Both the position numbers and the translations under genes were made by a program. Positions 1 through 9,847 of a stretch of 64,000 bases of DNA are shown piece by piece. Below the pieces are notes generated by a model, which was not told where the DNA came from, ran no database searches, and saw nothing but the letters and a program-made list of their open reading frames with translations. The stretch is from Aquiflexum balticum DSM 16537 (GTDB taxonomy: Bacteria > Bacteroidota > Bacteroidia > Cytophagales > Cyclobacteriaceae). The DNA lies in assembly GCF_900176595.1 (NCBI RefSeq), contig NZ_LT838813.1, positions 2,308,001 through 2,372,000 on the forward strand. Reading direction: 5' to 3'. Positions within the stretch are counted from its first letter, which is position 1. The number at the start of each line of letters is the position of its first letter.

Positions 1-54
1 AAATATGAATTTGCCGGAGAAGATTCCAAAGGTGTTTGGAGATTTGTCAGGTAA
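1..54 (+). CDS. 3' end of an unidentified gene
   Basis: An open frame enters from the left edge and reads 17 codons (ending GVWRFVR) to a TAA stop at 52-54. The codons look like ordinary coding sequence of this genome, and about 200 bases of very AT-rich non-coding DNA follow before the next start. Too little is present to identify a family. Confidence 0.4.
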   Translation, partial: KYEFAGEDSKGVWRFVR

Positions 55-260
55 TTTTTTCGTGCGAAACCTAATCACTTAATTTATTGAATTACAATAG
101 GTTAAAAGTGCCTGGTTTAGGTTTAAAATTAAATAAAAATCCAGTAAAATGTTTTTCAAATAAAAAAAAATGTATTTTAAATAACATTTTTCTTTTTTAG
201 TTTGATAAAATCATGTAGATTTGAAATCTATTCTCGCAGAAAATAAATTTACAGATATAC

Positions 261-3200
261 ATGAAAAAGTCACTTTTCATTATTGTCCTTTTTGGTTTAT
301 TTACTAATGGAGGTTTCGCATCCATTCTGAAAACTGCCTTCGAAAAAGAAGAATTCGAGTCTGTACATGCTATGTTTTATCAGACGGATGAAAATTTTTC
401 CATCACAGGTCCGAATGAATTGTGTATGTATAATGGAAATGTAATTGGAGAATTCTTTGGAGGAGGTTTGTCTACAGATGTTTTTAGGTGGAGAGTCATT
501 CATTCCGATGGAAGTATTTTGGTGGATAGGGTTGGGGCTTTTCAAACTTTTAACCATACTTTCTCTGAGGCGGGTTTTTTTGATATAGAATTGACAGTAA
601 GGAGAGGCGCAAATCAGATGTTTTCCGGCACAAAAACAATCAAAATCAATCCTGATCCTGATTTGGTCTTGGCGGGTTCGTATTTGCTTTGCGAGAATGG
701 AACAGCTACCCTGACATTGCTCAATCCTGAATCTGATGTGAGTTCCTATCAAATTGAATGGTTTGATGGTAATGGAAATACTATTGGAACCGAAAATTCG
801 ATAGTAGTTGATAAACCTGATAATTACAGGGTAGATTTCAACAAAACAAGCGGAGAACTAGGTACTCCAGTTTGCCATTTAAGTCTTTCTACTTTTGTGT
901 ATCAGCCAAAAGATTATTCTATTTCCATAAGTGAATCTGAGGTTTGTTTTTCCGGAACGGATATTACCGTGTCAGCAAGTGGTGGAGCTTTCGGAAGTTG
1001 GTTTTATCAAAAGGAAGGAACTGAAGTGAAGGAATTATTGGGTGAAGGTAATGAATTGGTATTTAGAAGAGGTGTTTTGGATGGTCCAGGTAATTACGAT
1101 ATTATTTTTGAAGTTGATAATAGCGCTAATGAATATTGCAAATTATCAGATTCAGTAACTTTAAATTTAATTGTGCAGCCAAGTTTCCGTTTTTATTTTG
1201 AAAGTGGGTCTGAAACCTGTGGTAGCGAAGATGGAGTTTTGGTCATTCTTCCTTCAGTGGATTTGGATTATGTGCAATTAAGGAAAGATAATGAAAATCT
1301 TACCCGTTTATTTAATCTCAAGCAAGGTGAGGAATTTAGGATATCGGGCTTGAAAGCTGGGGTATATAGAGCATCCGGAGGAATAGGCTCCTGTACCACT
1401 GGAAGGTCTGCAGCTGTACCCCATTCAAATCCAGGACCTGATTTGCTTTATTCACTTGAAGAAATCATTGGTGAAACCTGCAATGAAACAGGGAAGATAA
1501 ATGGAAGTTTTAAAGTTAAAATGCTGGAGGAAGGGGTAGGCAGGAATTTTATAATTTACAATTCGAATGGAGTTTCAATACAGTCAGGAGCAATAGAAAA
1601 TAATGAGTTTGAATTCACGGGTCCTTCCGGGAATTTTTATTTTGAAATTATAAATCAAGAAGGTTGTGTAAATCCAAGTCCTGAAAGAATCAGAATTGAA
1701 AGTAAGGGACAGGTTTCTTTTTCAGTGCCAACAAGGATTACCGTTTGTGAAACATTTGATTTTATCCCCGATACCAATGAGGATCTGATTTTCACCTTGA
1801 CATTTCCCGATAATTCAACAGAAATCAAAAAAGCAGGAGAATCATTTGTTCTGAATCAAGAAGGTACTTATACCCTGAAAGGTATTGATGCTGATTTAGA
1901 GAGAGCTTTCTGTCCCAGAGAATCCAGTTTTATAGTCAATTTGACTTCTCCTGTAGCATATGAACCTGAATTGGTTTCAAAGGATTGTTTTGGCAATCAG
2001 CAGTTCAAAGTAAATCTTTTTGGTTCGGATCCAAGTAAGGTCGATATCAGGTGGTTTAACGAAAACAATCAGATAGTTGGTACAGGTGAAATCCTTTTCC
2101 CGACTTCCCACGGCGAATTCAAGTTGGATGTACAACCAAAAAACTCGGAATCCTGCCCCATGCCTCCAAAATCATTTATTGTAAATAAGCCTGTTGTCAA
2201 TTTGGATATCTTGATGGAAGCAGGAGTACTCTGCCCGGGTTCGGATTCCTCAATTACCCTAGTGACTGATTTGGGCGGGTTTTCCTCCAGGATTCTTTGG
2301 TATTTTATTGATTTGGACGGGAATGTTTCGGAATTGCAGGATTTTGAAGATCAGACTCAAATTTCAATTCAAAATCCCGGAACTTATGAATCCGTTGTTT
2401 TCAATGATCTTAATTGTGAAATCGGGAGAGCTTTTGTTTCAATTGCTGAAAATTCTGAATTTGCTGATTTTGAATTACCGGAGAAGCTGATTATTTGTGA
2501 AAGCTTTGAATATTTTCCGGAATCGGAATTGGATCTTTTTTACGAAGTTATCCGACCAAATGGAGATCAGATTACCGTTTCAAAAGATATTCCTTTGATA
2601 ATTGATCAATTTGGAGAGTATTCTTTTACTTCATTTCCATCCAACATCTCAGAATCTTTTTGTCCCATTACCAAAACGGTGACAGTGGAGATTGCGGATG
2701 CAGTAAGGTTTGAGCCTGAACTGTATGAAAAGGATTGCAATGGAAGGTTGGTTTTTAGGGCCAACTTATTCGGGACAGATATTACTGAAGTTGATATCTT
2801 TTGGTTTGACGAGAAGGGAGAGTTTGTGGGAAATGAAGAATTTATGGAACCAGTTTCCTATGGTGAATTTTCGTTGGAAGTAAGACCAAAGGGCAGTAAA
2901 GGTTGTCCGGCTCCAAATAAAGTAGAATTCGAAGTTATCAAGCCTGTTGTTGAATTGGATGCAAGATTAAATGCTACTCCCTTTTGTCCAGGCAATGAAA
3001 CTGTAACCTTAACTTTGGAAGGAGATTTGAATCAGGTCAGCAATATAAATTGGTATTTTTCAGATCATTCGGGCAGGTATTCAATTCTTGAAGATTTTAG
3101 CGGTCAATATGAAATTGCTGTGTCAGAAGAAGGAACCTATGAGGTCGAAGTATTTAACGATATCAATTGTCTTTTATTTAAGGATTTGATATTGGTGGTC

Positions 3201-3734
3201 AAAAGCAGAGATGAGGTCAGACCTGAAGTGAATGAAACCTATCAGATCTGTGCTCAATTGGGAATCGCTGAGGTTATTGATCCTGGAATTTTTAGTTTTT
3301 ACCAATGGTATTTAGAGTCAGACTTGATTTCTGAAGATCCAACATTCAGTCCCAAGGTTGCTGGAAATTATACATTGACTGTAACCAGTTTTGAAGGATG
3401 TGATTATTCTGCTGCGTTTACGGTGGTTGAAGAATGTAATGTAGAGGTAAAGCATCCCACAGGCATGAAGATTAATGATCCCGAAAGGCCGTTTTTGGTC
3501 TATACCAATTATTTGGTGGATCAATTGGATATTTGGATTTATAATAAATGGGGACAGTTGGTTTACCATTGTTCAACAACCAATCTGAGTCAAGGCGAAC
3601 CATATTGTATTTGGTATGGGGATCTTAATGGAGAGACCATTCAGCCGGGAAGTTATTCTGTGAAGATGACTTATAGAAATAATTCTGAAAAAATTTCAAA
3701 TTCTACTTTTAGTAATCTGATGGTTTTGGAATAA
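261..3734 (+). CDS. giant secreted protein with PKD-like modules and CHU_C-type C-terminal domain
   Basis: The 1157-residue product starts with a signal peptide (about residues 1-20) and contains many Ig/PKD-like beta modules with regularly spaced cysteines. The last ~90 residues resemble the gliding-motility-associated CHU_C (type B) sorting domain: KWGQLVYHC near 1096, then a W-Y-G-D-L-N-G stretch and a PGSYSVKM strand near 1129. Family knowledge places such proteins outside the cell after type IX secretion. Residues ~485-732 and ~735-980 are two diverged copies of one module (CETF/CESF at 495/745, FEPEL or YEPEL followed by KDC at about 567/817, CPG at 658/909). The next gene is a paralogue holding only one copy. 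Function is unknown; a surface adhesin or matrix protein is a guess. Strong homology to the neighbour supports the whole frame. Confidence 0.85.
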   Translation: MKKSLFIIVLFGLFTNGGFASILKTAFEKEEFESVHAMFYQTDENFSITGPNELCMYNGNVIGEFFGGGLSTDVFRWRVIHSDGSILVDRVGAFQTFNHTFSEAGFFDIELTVRRGANQMFSGTKTIKINPDPDLVLAGSYLLCENGTATLTLLNPESDVSSYQIEWFDGNGNTIGTENSIVVDKPDNYRVDFNKTSGELGTPVCHLSLSTFVYQPKDYSISISESEVCFSGTDITVSASGGAFGSWFYQKEGTEVKELLGEGNELVFRRGVLDGPGNYDIIFEVDNSANEYCKLSDSVTLNLIVQPSFRFYFESGSETCGSEDGVLVILPSVDLDYVQLRKDNENLTRLFNLKQGEEFRISGLKAGVYRASGGIGSCTTGRSAAVPHSNPGPDLLYSLEEIIGETCNETGKINGSFKVKMLEEGVGRNFIIYNSNGVSIQSGAIENNEFEFTGPSGNFYFEIINQEGCVNPSPERIRIESKGQVSFSVPTRITVCETFDFIPDTNEDLIFTLTFPDNSTEIKKAGESFVLNQEGTYTLKGIDADLERAFCPRESSFIVNLTSPVAYEPELVSKDCFGNQQFKVNLFGSDPSKVDIRWFNENNQIVGTGEILFPTSHGEFKLDVQPKNSESCPMPPKSFIVNKPVVNLDILMEAGVLCPGSDSSITLVTDLGGFSSRILWYFIDLDGNVSELQDFEDQTQISIQNPGTYESVVFNDLNCEIGRAFVSIAENSEFADFELPEKLIICESFEYFPESELDLFYEVIRPNGDQITVSKDIPLIIDQFGEYSFTSFPSNISESFCPITKTVTVEIADAVRFEPELYEKDCNGRLVFRANLFGTDITEVDIFWFDEKGEFVGNEEFMEPVSYGEFSLEVRPKGSKGCPAPNKVEFEVIKPVVELDARLNATPFCPGNETVTLTLEGDLNQVSNINWYFSDHSGRYSILEDFSGQYEIAVSEEGTYEVEVFNDINCLLFKDLILVVKSRDEVRPEVNETYQICAQLGIAEVIDPGIFSFYQWYLESDLISEDPTFSPKVAGNYTLTVTSFEGCDYSAAFTVVEECNVEVKHPTGMKINDPERPFLVYTNYLVDQLDIWIYNKWGQLVYHCSTTNLSQGEPYCIWYGDLNGETIQPGSYSVKMTYRNNSEKISNSTFSNLMVLE

Positions 3735-3998
3735 TTTTCGGTAGGTTGTTTGATTACATTTATTTGCAGGTTGCATATGGAATATTTTTTTATAAATCCT
3801 TTTCCTGAATTTGGTAGGAAAAATTAAGCATAATTCATTGTTTGACTTCCTTGGATTTGGTCAGGTTTTCTCATTCAATTTTCAATTGGTGTTTTTAGTT
3901 GGTATTGTTTTTGTTAAGTTTGAGCGGAGGAGGGGAATATGAAAAACACATACTACTCCTCACTATCTCGCTGAATATCAACTAATAGGAATTGTTTT

Positions 3999-6731
3999 AT
4001 GGGGAATTATGGTCACTTTTTAGGACTGAAAGGTATGAAATGCCTTTTTATTTGTGTCTTGATATTTTTATCAGGATCAGGATTTGGGAAAAATATTGAA
4101 AATAACAATCCGAATGACCATACTTTCTATGGGCTTAATTCAACCCCAGAGCTGACTGGCCCTGACAATCTCTGTATAATTTTCGGAAGTGCGATTGCGG
4201 ATTTTTCCGGAGGAGGAAATCCTGCAACAGATGTTTATAATTGGGTAATTACCAATTCCTCCGGACAGGAGCATTTTTCCAGAAATGGCGGGGCAACTTT
4301 TCAAAATATAAGTGTCCAATTTTCAGAATTTGGCAATTATAACATCTCACTGAATGTGAGGAGGGGGAATGATATTATTTATACCGGTTCCAAAACATTA
4401 TCAGTCATCCAAGGTCCTGAACTTGTTCTAAAACCTGACTATCTACTTTGCGGAAGTGAACCAGCCATAATAACTGCTATAAATCCCAATACTCCCAATA
4501 TTGGATCCTATATATTTGAATGGAGAAATCCGGCAGGGGTACTTGTAGGAGATCAAAATGAATTAACTGTCCATGAAGAAGGTCAATATTTCATTACCTT
4601 GTATTTGTCCAATTCCTCAGGAGGTACTGATTGTCAGATTAACGGGAATACCTATGTCGGTCCCCCGCGGGACTTTTCCTTATTGATCTCCAATGACCAA
4701 ATTTGTCAGGGAAATTCCATAAATATTTCTGTAGATACCCCTTTGATCGGGGAATGGTTGATTCAAAAAGTTGGGGTTTCACCATTGAATTCAGTTGGGA
4801 CGGCTTATGAATTAACACTGGATTCTGAAACCGACTTGGATGGACCGGGTAACTACAGAGTGGTTTTTCGAAATCAGGATGATCAATATCCAAATTGCGT
4901 CTCAGAAAGAGATATTTATTTTTCAATTCATGAAAGGGTGGAATTCAATATTTCAGATGTTTTTCCCGCTGGTGATTGCGATTCTCCTAATGGCAGTTTT
5001 AGGTTTAATGCTGACTCACCCATTGAGTTATTGAGAATTCCTGAACTGACATTCTCTGCCAATAACTTAGCTCAGGGAGAATCGGTTTTATTTGAAAATC
5101 TTTATCCTGGTATTTACACTATTGAAACACAGTTGGATGGATGCAGTAGAAATGAAGTGATCGTTGTCCCCAATAGTAGCCCTGTTCCAGAAATGCTTTT
5201 TACAGTAACTGAATTTGAGGAATCGTGTACTCCTGTCGGTAAAATGGATGGGTCTATCAGGGTTGAATTTTTGAATGGACCATTCACAGGTCAATATAGG
5301 ATAGTAGAAGCAAATGCAGCCCTGTCATTGAGCGGGGCAATTTCAAACGCTTCATTTTTTGAGGTTGATCTTCCGGGTGGTCAGTATGCCATTGAAATAA
5401 TTTCACAGACGGGATGCAAGCTACCTCAAGAATCCTTCATCGATATCGCTATCAAAGAATTTGTTTCATTTTCAATCCCGGAAGTAGTGAATGTTTGCGG
5501 TTCAATGGATTTTGTTCCGGCCACTGAGGAAAACCTTCTTTTTATATTGACTTATCCTTCCGGGGAACAAGTTTCCAAGGAGGCGGGACAATCTTTTATA
5601 CTTGATGTGCCTGGGATATATCAAGTCTTGGGAAGAAGTACGGAAATTGAACCGGCCCTATGTCCCAGGAGTCAGCAATTCGAAGTGGTTTTGATTAACC
5701 AGCCAAATTTTGAACCAGTACTTGAAAGTGAGGATTGCTTTGGTAACAAGTTGTACAGAGCAGAACTTTTCGGTACGGATCCTTCAAATTTATCTATCCG
5801 ATGGTATGACAGAAATTTTGAGATAGTTGGTAGAGGAGTCCAGTGGTATCCAACAGGGTATGGGGAGTTTTATTTGAATGTTCAGCCTAGGGGCAGTGCA
5901 CTTTGTGAATCCAATCCCAAATTATTTGAGGTGACGCAGCCAGTTTTTGAAGTTGATGTTGAATTGACCTCAGGATTGATTTGTCCCGGGGGACTTTTGA
6001 CTACTGTTGTTTTGGAAAGTGATTTTGAAGAAGTAGATAGAATAGAATGGATTTACATTGATCTGAACGGAGTTCAATCAACTTTAACTCAGTTTGCAAA
6101 TGAAAAACAGATTGATGTTGGCTTGGTGGGAACCTATGAAGCAGTGGTTTACAATAGAATTGGTTGTGAAATAGGGCGTGATTTGATTTTGGTATTGGAA
6201 AGCGAATCTCAGGAAAGGCCGGAAGTCAGAGCATCTTATTCTATCTGTTCTGAATCCGGATATGGTGAAATAGTAGACCCGGGGAGTTTTGTCTCCTATG
6301 AGTGGTTTTTTGAAGGTGAATTTATTTCTGATTCACCTACTCTTAAATTGAACAGAGGAGGACAGTATTCGCTGTTTGTCACTAATCAGGACGGGTGTGT
6401 TTTTGAAGCTTCATTTTCGACATTTGAGGATTGTACTTTTCAATTCGTTTTCCCCAATGCGATGGTTTTGAACGATCCTGATAAGATTTTTGAGATAATT
6501 GTGAATGATGCCGTAGACTTTGCCCAACTGTGGATTCACAACAGACAAGGGGAGTTATTTTATTTTTGCGAAGGAAAGGATGTACAGTCAAGGCTGGCTT
6601 TTTGCCAATGGGATGGCATGAAAAACGGAAAGTATATTCCAGTAGGCAACTATACCATGACGTTGTGGATAAGGAGTTCAAGGTTTGGATTGGAGAAAAA
6701 AATCAGTCAAAATTTGACGGTCTTGAAATAA
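3999..6731 (+). CDS. giant secreted protein, paralogue of the preceding gene, CHU_C-like C-terminus
   Basis: The 910-residue product aligns along its whole length with the preceding protein: both have an FSGGG or FFGGG turn near the N-terminus, a VRRG strand, LVL-x3-YLLC, a DGPGNY loop, a single CPRS/FEPVL/DCFG module, and a C-terminal WIHNRQGELFYFC stretch. It lacks one ~250-residue module that is duplicated upstream, which accounts for the length difference of 247. The true start may be the ATG at 4035, which places a compact signal peptide (MKCLFICVLIFLSG) at the very N-terminus. Tandem location points to a local duplication. Likely exported by the type IX system and surface attached; substrate or partner unknown. 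Confidence 0.85.
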   Translation: MGNYGHFLGLKGMKCLFICVLIFLSGSGFGKNIENNNPNDHTFYGLNSTPELTGPDNLCIIFGSAIADFSGGGNPATDVYNWVITNSSGQEHFSRNGGATFQNISVQFSEFGNYNISLNVRRGNDIIYTGSKTLSVIQGPELVLKPDYLLCGSEPAIITAINPNTPNIGSYIFEWRNPAGVLVGDQNELTVHEEGQYFITLYLSNSSGGTDCQINGNTYVGPPRDFSLLISNDQICQGNSINISVDTPLIGEWLIQKVGVSPLNSVGTAYELTLDSETDLDGPGNYRVVFRNQDDQYPNCVSERDIYFSIHERVEFNISDVFPAGDCDSPNGSFRFNADSPIELLRIPELTFSANNLAQGESVLFENLYPGIYTIETQLDGCSRNEVIVVPNSSPVPEMLFTVTEFEESCTPVGKMDGSIRVEFLNGPFTGQYRIVEANAALSLSGAISNASFFEVDLPGGQYAIEIISQTGCKLPQESFIDIAIKEFVSFSIPEVVNVCGSMDFVPATEENLLFILTYPSGEQVSKEAGQSFILDVPGIYQVLGRSTEIEPALCPRSQQFEVVLINQPNFEPVLESEDCFGNKLYRAELFGTDPSNLSIRWYDRNFEIVGRGVQWYPTGYGEFYLNVQPRGSALCESNPKLFEVTQPVFEVDVELTSGLICPGGLLTTVVLESDFEEVDRIEWIYIDLNGVQSTLTQFANEKQIDVGLVGTYEAVVYNRIGCEIGRDLILVLESESQERPEVRASYSICSESGYGEIVDPGSFVSYEWFFEGEFISDSPTLKLNRGGQYSLFVTNQDGCVFEASFSTFEDCTFQFVFPNAMVLNDPDKIFEIIVNDAVDFAQLWIHNRQGELFYFCEGKDVQSRLAFCQWDGMKNGKYIPVGNYTMTLWIRSSRFGLEKKISQNLTVLK

Positions 6732-6879
6732 TCCATCAAATTTTCTTTGTTAAGTTGATAGGTTTGAAATAAATTTTTACAAATGGAGAAGCCTATCCTT
6801 AATATTTTTTATATATTTTCCGAATGTTTATTATTCAACCCGTTCAAAAAAGTCATTAACCTCTTAAACCCCAACCAAC

Positions 6880-8121
6880 ATGAATGAAAATATCAATAAA
6901 AGTGCACTGTTTAATGGTAGTTGCTTTGCACTGATTACTACTGCATTCACCTTTGCTATTAGAGCCGGAATATTGCCCCAACTTGGTCAAGAATTCGGTC
7001 TTTCTGCTGAACAACTAGGATTTATTAACTCCATGTGGTTCCTGGGATTTCCGATTTCAATGATCATCGGAGGACTTGTTTACCATTCATTTGGTCCTGC
7101 CAACATTATGAGAGTGGCTTTTGTAGCGCATACTTTAGGAATTATACTTACCATCTATGCAGGTGGATATGTAACTCTTCTGATTTCCACACTCTTCATT
7201 GGTTTTGGTAACGGATGTACAGAAGCCGCTTGTAATCCGATGATTGCTGATATGTACTCCGGAGTGAAGATGAACAAGATGCTCAATAGATTCCATATGT
7301 GGTTTCCTGGAGGTATTCTCCTTGGAGCGTTGATTTCCAAATTCATGACCGATGCAGGTGGATTTTTGGCAAGCTGGCAAACCCAAATGTGGGTTTTGAT
7401 GATCCCTACAGTTATTTATGCAGTGTTGTTTTTTGGCAAAACTTTTCCAAAACCAATCGTGGAAGGCGTCACTTCGCTTAAAAACAACTTCAAGGCTATG
7501 TTTAGCCCCATATTCATATTTTTATTTGTATGTATGTCACTAACAGCAATCTCGGAATTTGGTCCAAATCAATGGGTAGTGTTCATTTTGGGTAGTAGTG
7601 GTGCAGATCCTATGTTAATCATGGCTTTGACATTTGGCGTGATGGCATTTGGAAGATACTTTGCTGGTCCGGTAGTTGAAAGGTTAGGCCAAACTGGAGT
7701 TTTATTGTTTGGCGCAATATTGACTGCAATCGGAATTTATATGTTCAGTACTGTTACAGGACCCATATCTTATTTTGCAGCCTTTATATTTGGAATAGGA
7801 ATCTGCTACTTTTGGCCCGTGATGATTGGGGCTACCGCCCAAAGAGTTCCACTAAGCGGCGCAATAGGTATGTCCGTAATTGGTGGAGTAGGCATGTTTG
7901 CCAATTCCATTTTCAATCCGATTACAGGGAGGTGGATTGATAGTGCCAGAGAATCAAATGTAGCAGCCGGACTCTCAGGAGACGCCTTGGAATTAGCAAC
8001 AGGTCAAGATACGCTTGAAAAGATGTTGCTTTTCCCTTTAATCCTTATCGTCCTATTCACTATATTTTTCTTTTGGCAAAAAAACAACAAATCAACAGAA
8101 GCAGTACCAACTGCACATTAA
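6880..8121 (+). CDS. MFS sugar permease
   Basis: This 413-residue, strongly hydrophobic protein has about 12 predicted membrane segments and resembles the FucP/sugar branch of the major facilitator superfamily common in Bacteroidota. A GNGCTEAACNP stretch near residue 110 and a second-half repeat with FGVMAFGRYFAG are typical of the fold. It lies in the inner membrane. The next gene on the same strand encodes a glycosidase of the GH140/DUF4038 type, so a role in taking up the sugar released by that enzyme is likely but inferred. A terminator-like hairpin follows the stop after six bases. Confidence 0.85.
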   Translation: MNENINKSALFNGSCFALITTAFTFAIRAGILPQLGQEFGLSAEQLGFINSMWFLGFPISMIIGGLVYHSFGPANIMRVAFVAHTLGIILTIYAGGYVTLLISTLFIGFGNGCTEAACNPMIADMYSGVKMNKMLNRFHMWFPGGILLGALISKFMTDAGGFLASWQTQMWVLMIPTVIYAVLFFGKTFPKPIVEGVTSLKNNFKAMFSPIFIFLFVCMSLTAISEFGPNQWVVFILGSSGADPMLIMALTFGVMAFGRYFAGPVVERLGQTGVLLFGAILTAIGIYMFSTVTGPISYFAAFIFGIGICYFWPVMIGATAQRVPLSGAIGMSVIGGVGMFANSIFNPITGRWIDSARESNVAAGLSGDALELATGQDTLEKMLLFPLILIVLFTIFFFWQKNNKSTEAVPTAH

Positions 8122-8126
8122 TTATT

Positions 8127-8153
8127 AAAGGCAGCTTTAGGGCTGCCTTTTTT
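8127..8153 (+). terminator. intrinsic terminator after the MFS gene
   Basis: Perfect 9-bp stem AAAGGCAGC / GCTGCCTTT with a 6-nt loop, running into T residues. It sits six bases after the permease stop and only 12 bases before the next ATG, so it could also act as an attenuator for the glycosidase gene. Confidence 0.75.
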
Positions 8154-8165
8154 CTTCCCATTCCC

Positions 8166-9530
8166 ATGAAAGGAATTTTCCAAACTCTGACGTTGCTGCT
8201 AGTACCGGCGCTATTGATGGGGCAAGTCCCGATCCAAGGTCCCATTAAGATTTCTGAAAATAAGAGGTTTTTTACCCAGCATGATGGTAGTCCGTTTTTC
8301 TGGATGGCAGATACTGCTTGGGAGTTATTCCATAGAACAAATAGAGAAGAAGCGGATTACTATTTGACTATAAGGGCCAAGCAAGGATTCAATGTGGTAC
8401 AAGCTGTAGCTTTGGCGGAAATTGACGGGCTTAATGATCCAAATTCATATGGAGAAGTCCCATTTCAAAATGTAGAGTCCTTATCATTTAATCAAAAGTA
8501 TTGGGAGCATGTTGATTACATCATTGATTTAGCTGCTGAAAAGGGAATCCACATTGCTCTGTTACCTACATGGGGAGATAAACTTTTTAAAGATTCATGG
8601 GGAGTTGGTCCTGAAATATTTTCTAAGGAAAATGCAGAGCAATTCGGGGAATTGATCGGTGCAAGGTATGCAGACAAAAAAAATCTGATTTGGGTTTTAG
8701 GTGGAGACCGTAATCCAAGAAAGGATTTCGAAGATGTCGAAATTTGGAACCGAATGGCAAAAGGAATAAAGTCCCACTCCAATAAGAATAATCCAATACT
8801 GATGACTTTTCATCCCCAGCCAAACCGACCTGGAGGATCGTCAACTTGGTTTCATCAAGAAAAATGGTTGGATTTCAATATGCACCAAACAGGTCATTGT
8901 CCAAACCAACCCACATACAGGATTATCAGTCATGATTATGGGTTGAATCCCACGAAGCCTACACTTGATGGAGAACCCCTATATGAAGAACATCCCAACT
9001 GTTTCAATGCAAAAGAACTGGGATATAGCAACCCCGATGATATCAGAAGGATTATGTACTGGAATGTTTTTGCAGGAGGTGCTGGGCAAACGTATGGTTG
9101 CCATGCTGTCTGGCAAATGTATACTTTGGATAAAAAGCCGATCAATGGACCATTGAAACCTTGGCAGAAATCCTTGGAACTGCCCATGGCCAATCAGGTC
9201 AAGCACCTGAAGAACCTGATGCTGTCTAAATCTTATTTCAATAGAATTCCTGATTTTGGCCTGGTAAAAAGCAAACAGGAGGATGATGAACATTTTGTAA
9301 TTGGGACAAGAGATACTGCAGGAACCTATGCCATGATTTATTTTCCATCAGGGAGAGAAACAGAGCTAGACTTTTCAATATTGGTTAACAATAAAATAAA
9401 AGCAGAATGGTTTGACCCAAGGACAGGTGTGAAATTTCCTTATACAGGAAATGAACTGACCAAAGGAAAAAACAGGGTATTACCTCCTTCTCAGGGAAAA
9501 GGGAATGACTGGGTTTTGATTGTTAATTAG
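8166..9530 (+). CDS. secreted GH140-like (DUF4038) glycoside hydrolase
   Basis: From the ATG at 8166 the product has 454 residues and begins with a signal peptide ending near ALLMGQ; an in-frame start at 8073 would overlap the permease and hide this signal, so it is less likely. The N-terminal (beta/alpha)8 region carries DGSPFFWMADTAWEL, and the two acidic residues expected for the apiosidase-type family are in WVLGGD (about D181) and DGEP (about E270). The last ~90 residues match the putative collagen-binding domain usually fused to DUF4038. GH140 enzymes remove apiose from pectin rhamnogalacturonan II; the actual substrate here is inferred. Probably periplasmic or outer surface, working with the permease upstream. 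Confidence 0.82.
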   Translation: MKGIFQTLTLLLVPALLMGQVPIQGPIKISENKRFFTQHDGSPFFWMADTAWELFHRTNREEADYYLTIRAKQGFNVVQAVALAEIDGLNDPNSYGEVPFQNVESLSFNQKYWEHVDYIIDLAAEKGIHIALLPTWGDKLFKDSWGVGPEIFSKENAEQFGELIGARYADKKNLIWVLGGDRNPRKDFEDVEIWNRMAKGIKSHSNKNNPILMTFHPQPNRPGGSSTWFHQEKWLDFNMHQTGHCPNQPTYRIISHDYGLNPTKPTLDGEPLYEEHPNCFNAKELGYSNPDDIRRIMYWNVFAGGAGQTYGCHAVWQMYTLDKKPINGPLKPWQKSLELPMANQVKHLKNLMLSKSYFNRIPDFGLVKSKQEDDEHFVIGTRDTAGTYAMIYFPSGRETELDFSILVNNKIKAEWFDPRTGVKFPYTGNELTKGKNRVLPPSQGKGNDWVLIVN

Positions 9531-9847
9531 AAGGCAAGAATTTAATTGGTATTTTTCTAAAATGGTCGAAAAATCCTTGAAGATATGAGAATTGCTTCCC
9601 CAAAAAATAACTTTTCGGTTGTGGAATGGATGCTCCGATAACCAAAGTAAATTATCAGTTTCAATAACCAGTAAAATTGATTAGAAACCAAATCTTTTTC
9701 CTACAAGTAGAAATCAAAATTTATTTTAATACATCGGGTCATGAAATGGCAATTATTTTTTTACTTCATGTAAGATGAATGAATTTAGATTAAATAGAGT
9801 TAAACCATGCAGTCATAGGTATGTTAACTTACTGGTGTAAATCTTAA
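9531..9847. other. 317-bp intergenic region, no gene seen
   Basis: AT-rich spacer between the glycosidase and the esterase. I see no open frame of quality, no clear terminator hairpin and no repeat in it; it presumably holds the esterase promoter. Confidence 0.5.

Noticed and set aside
201-223. Bacteroidota promoter TTTG...TAnnTTTG before the first giant gene
   Set aside because: A TAGATTTG -7 box exists at 216-223, but no -33 TTG lies at the required distance (the only TTTG is 11 bases away).
3899-3922. Promoter with TAAGTTTG before the second giant gene
   Set aside because: The -7 match is good, but the nearest TTG is 13 bases upstream instead of 17-23, so support is too weak.
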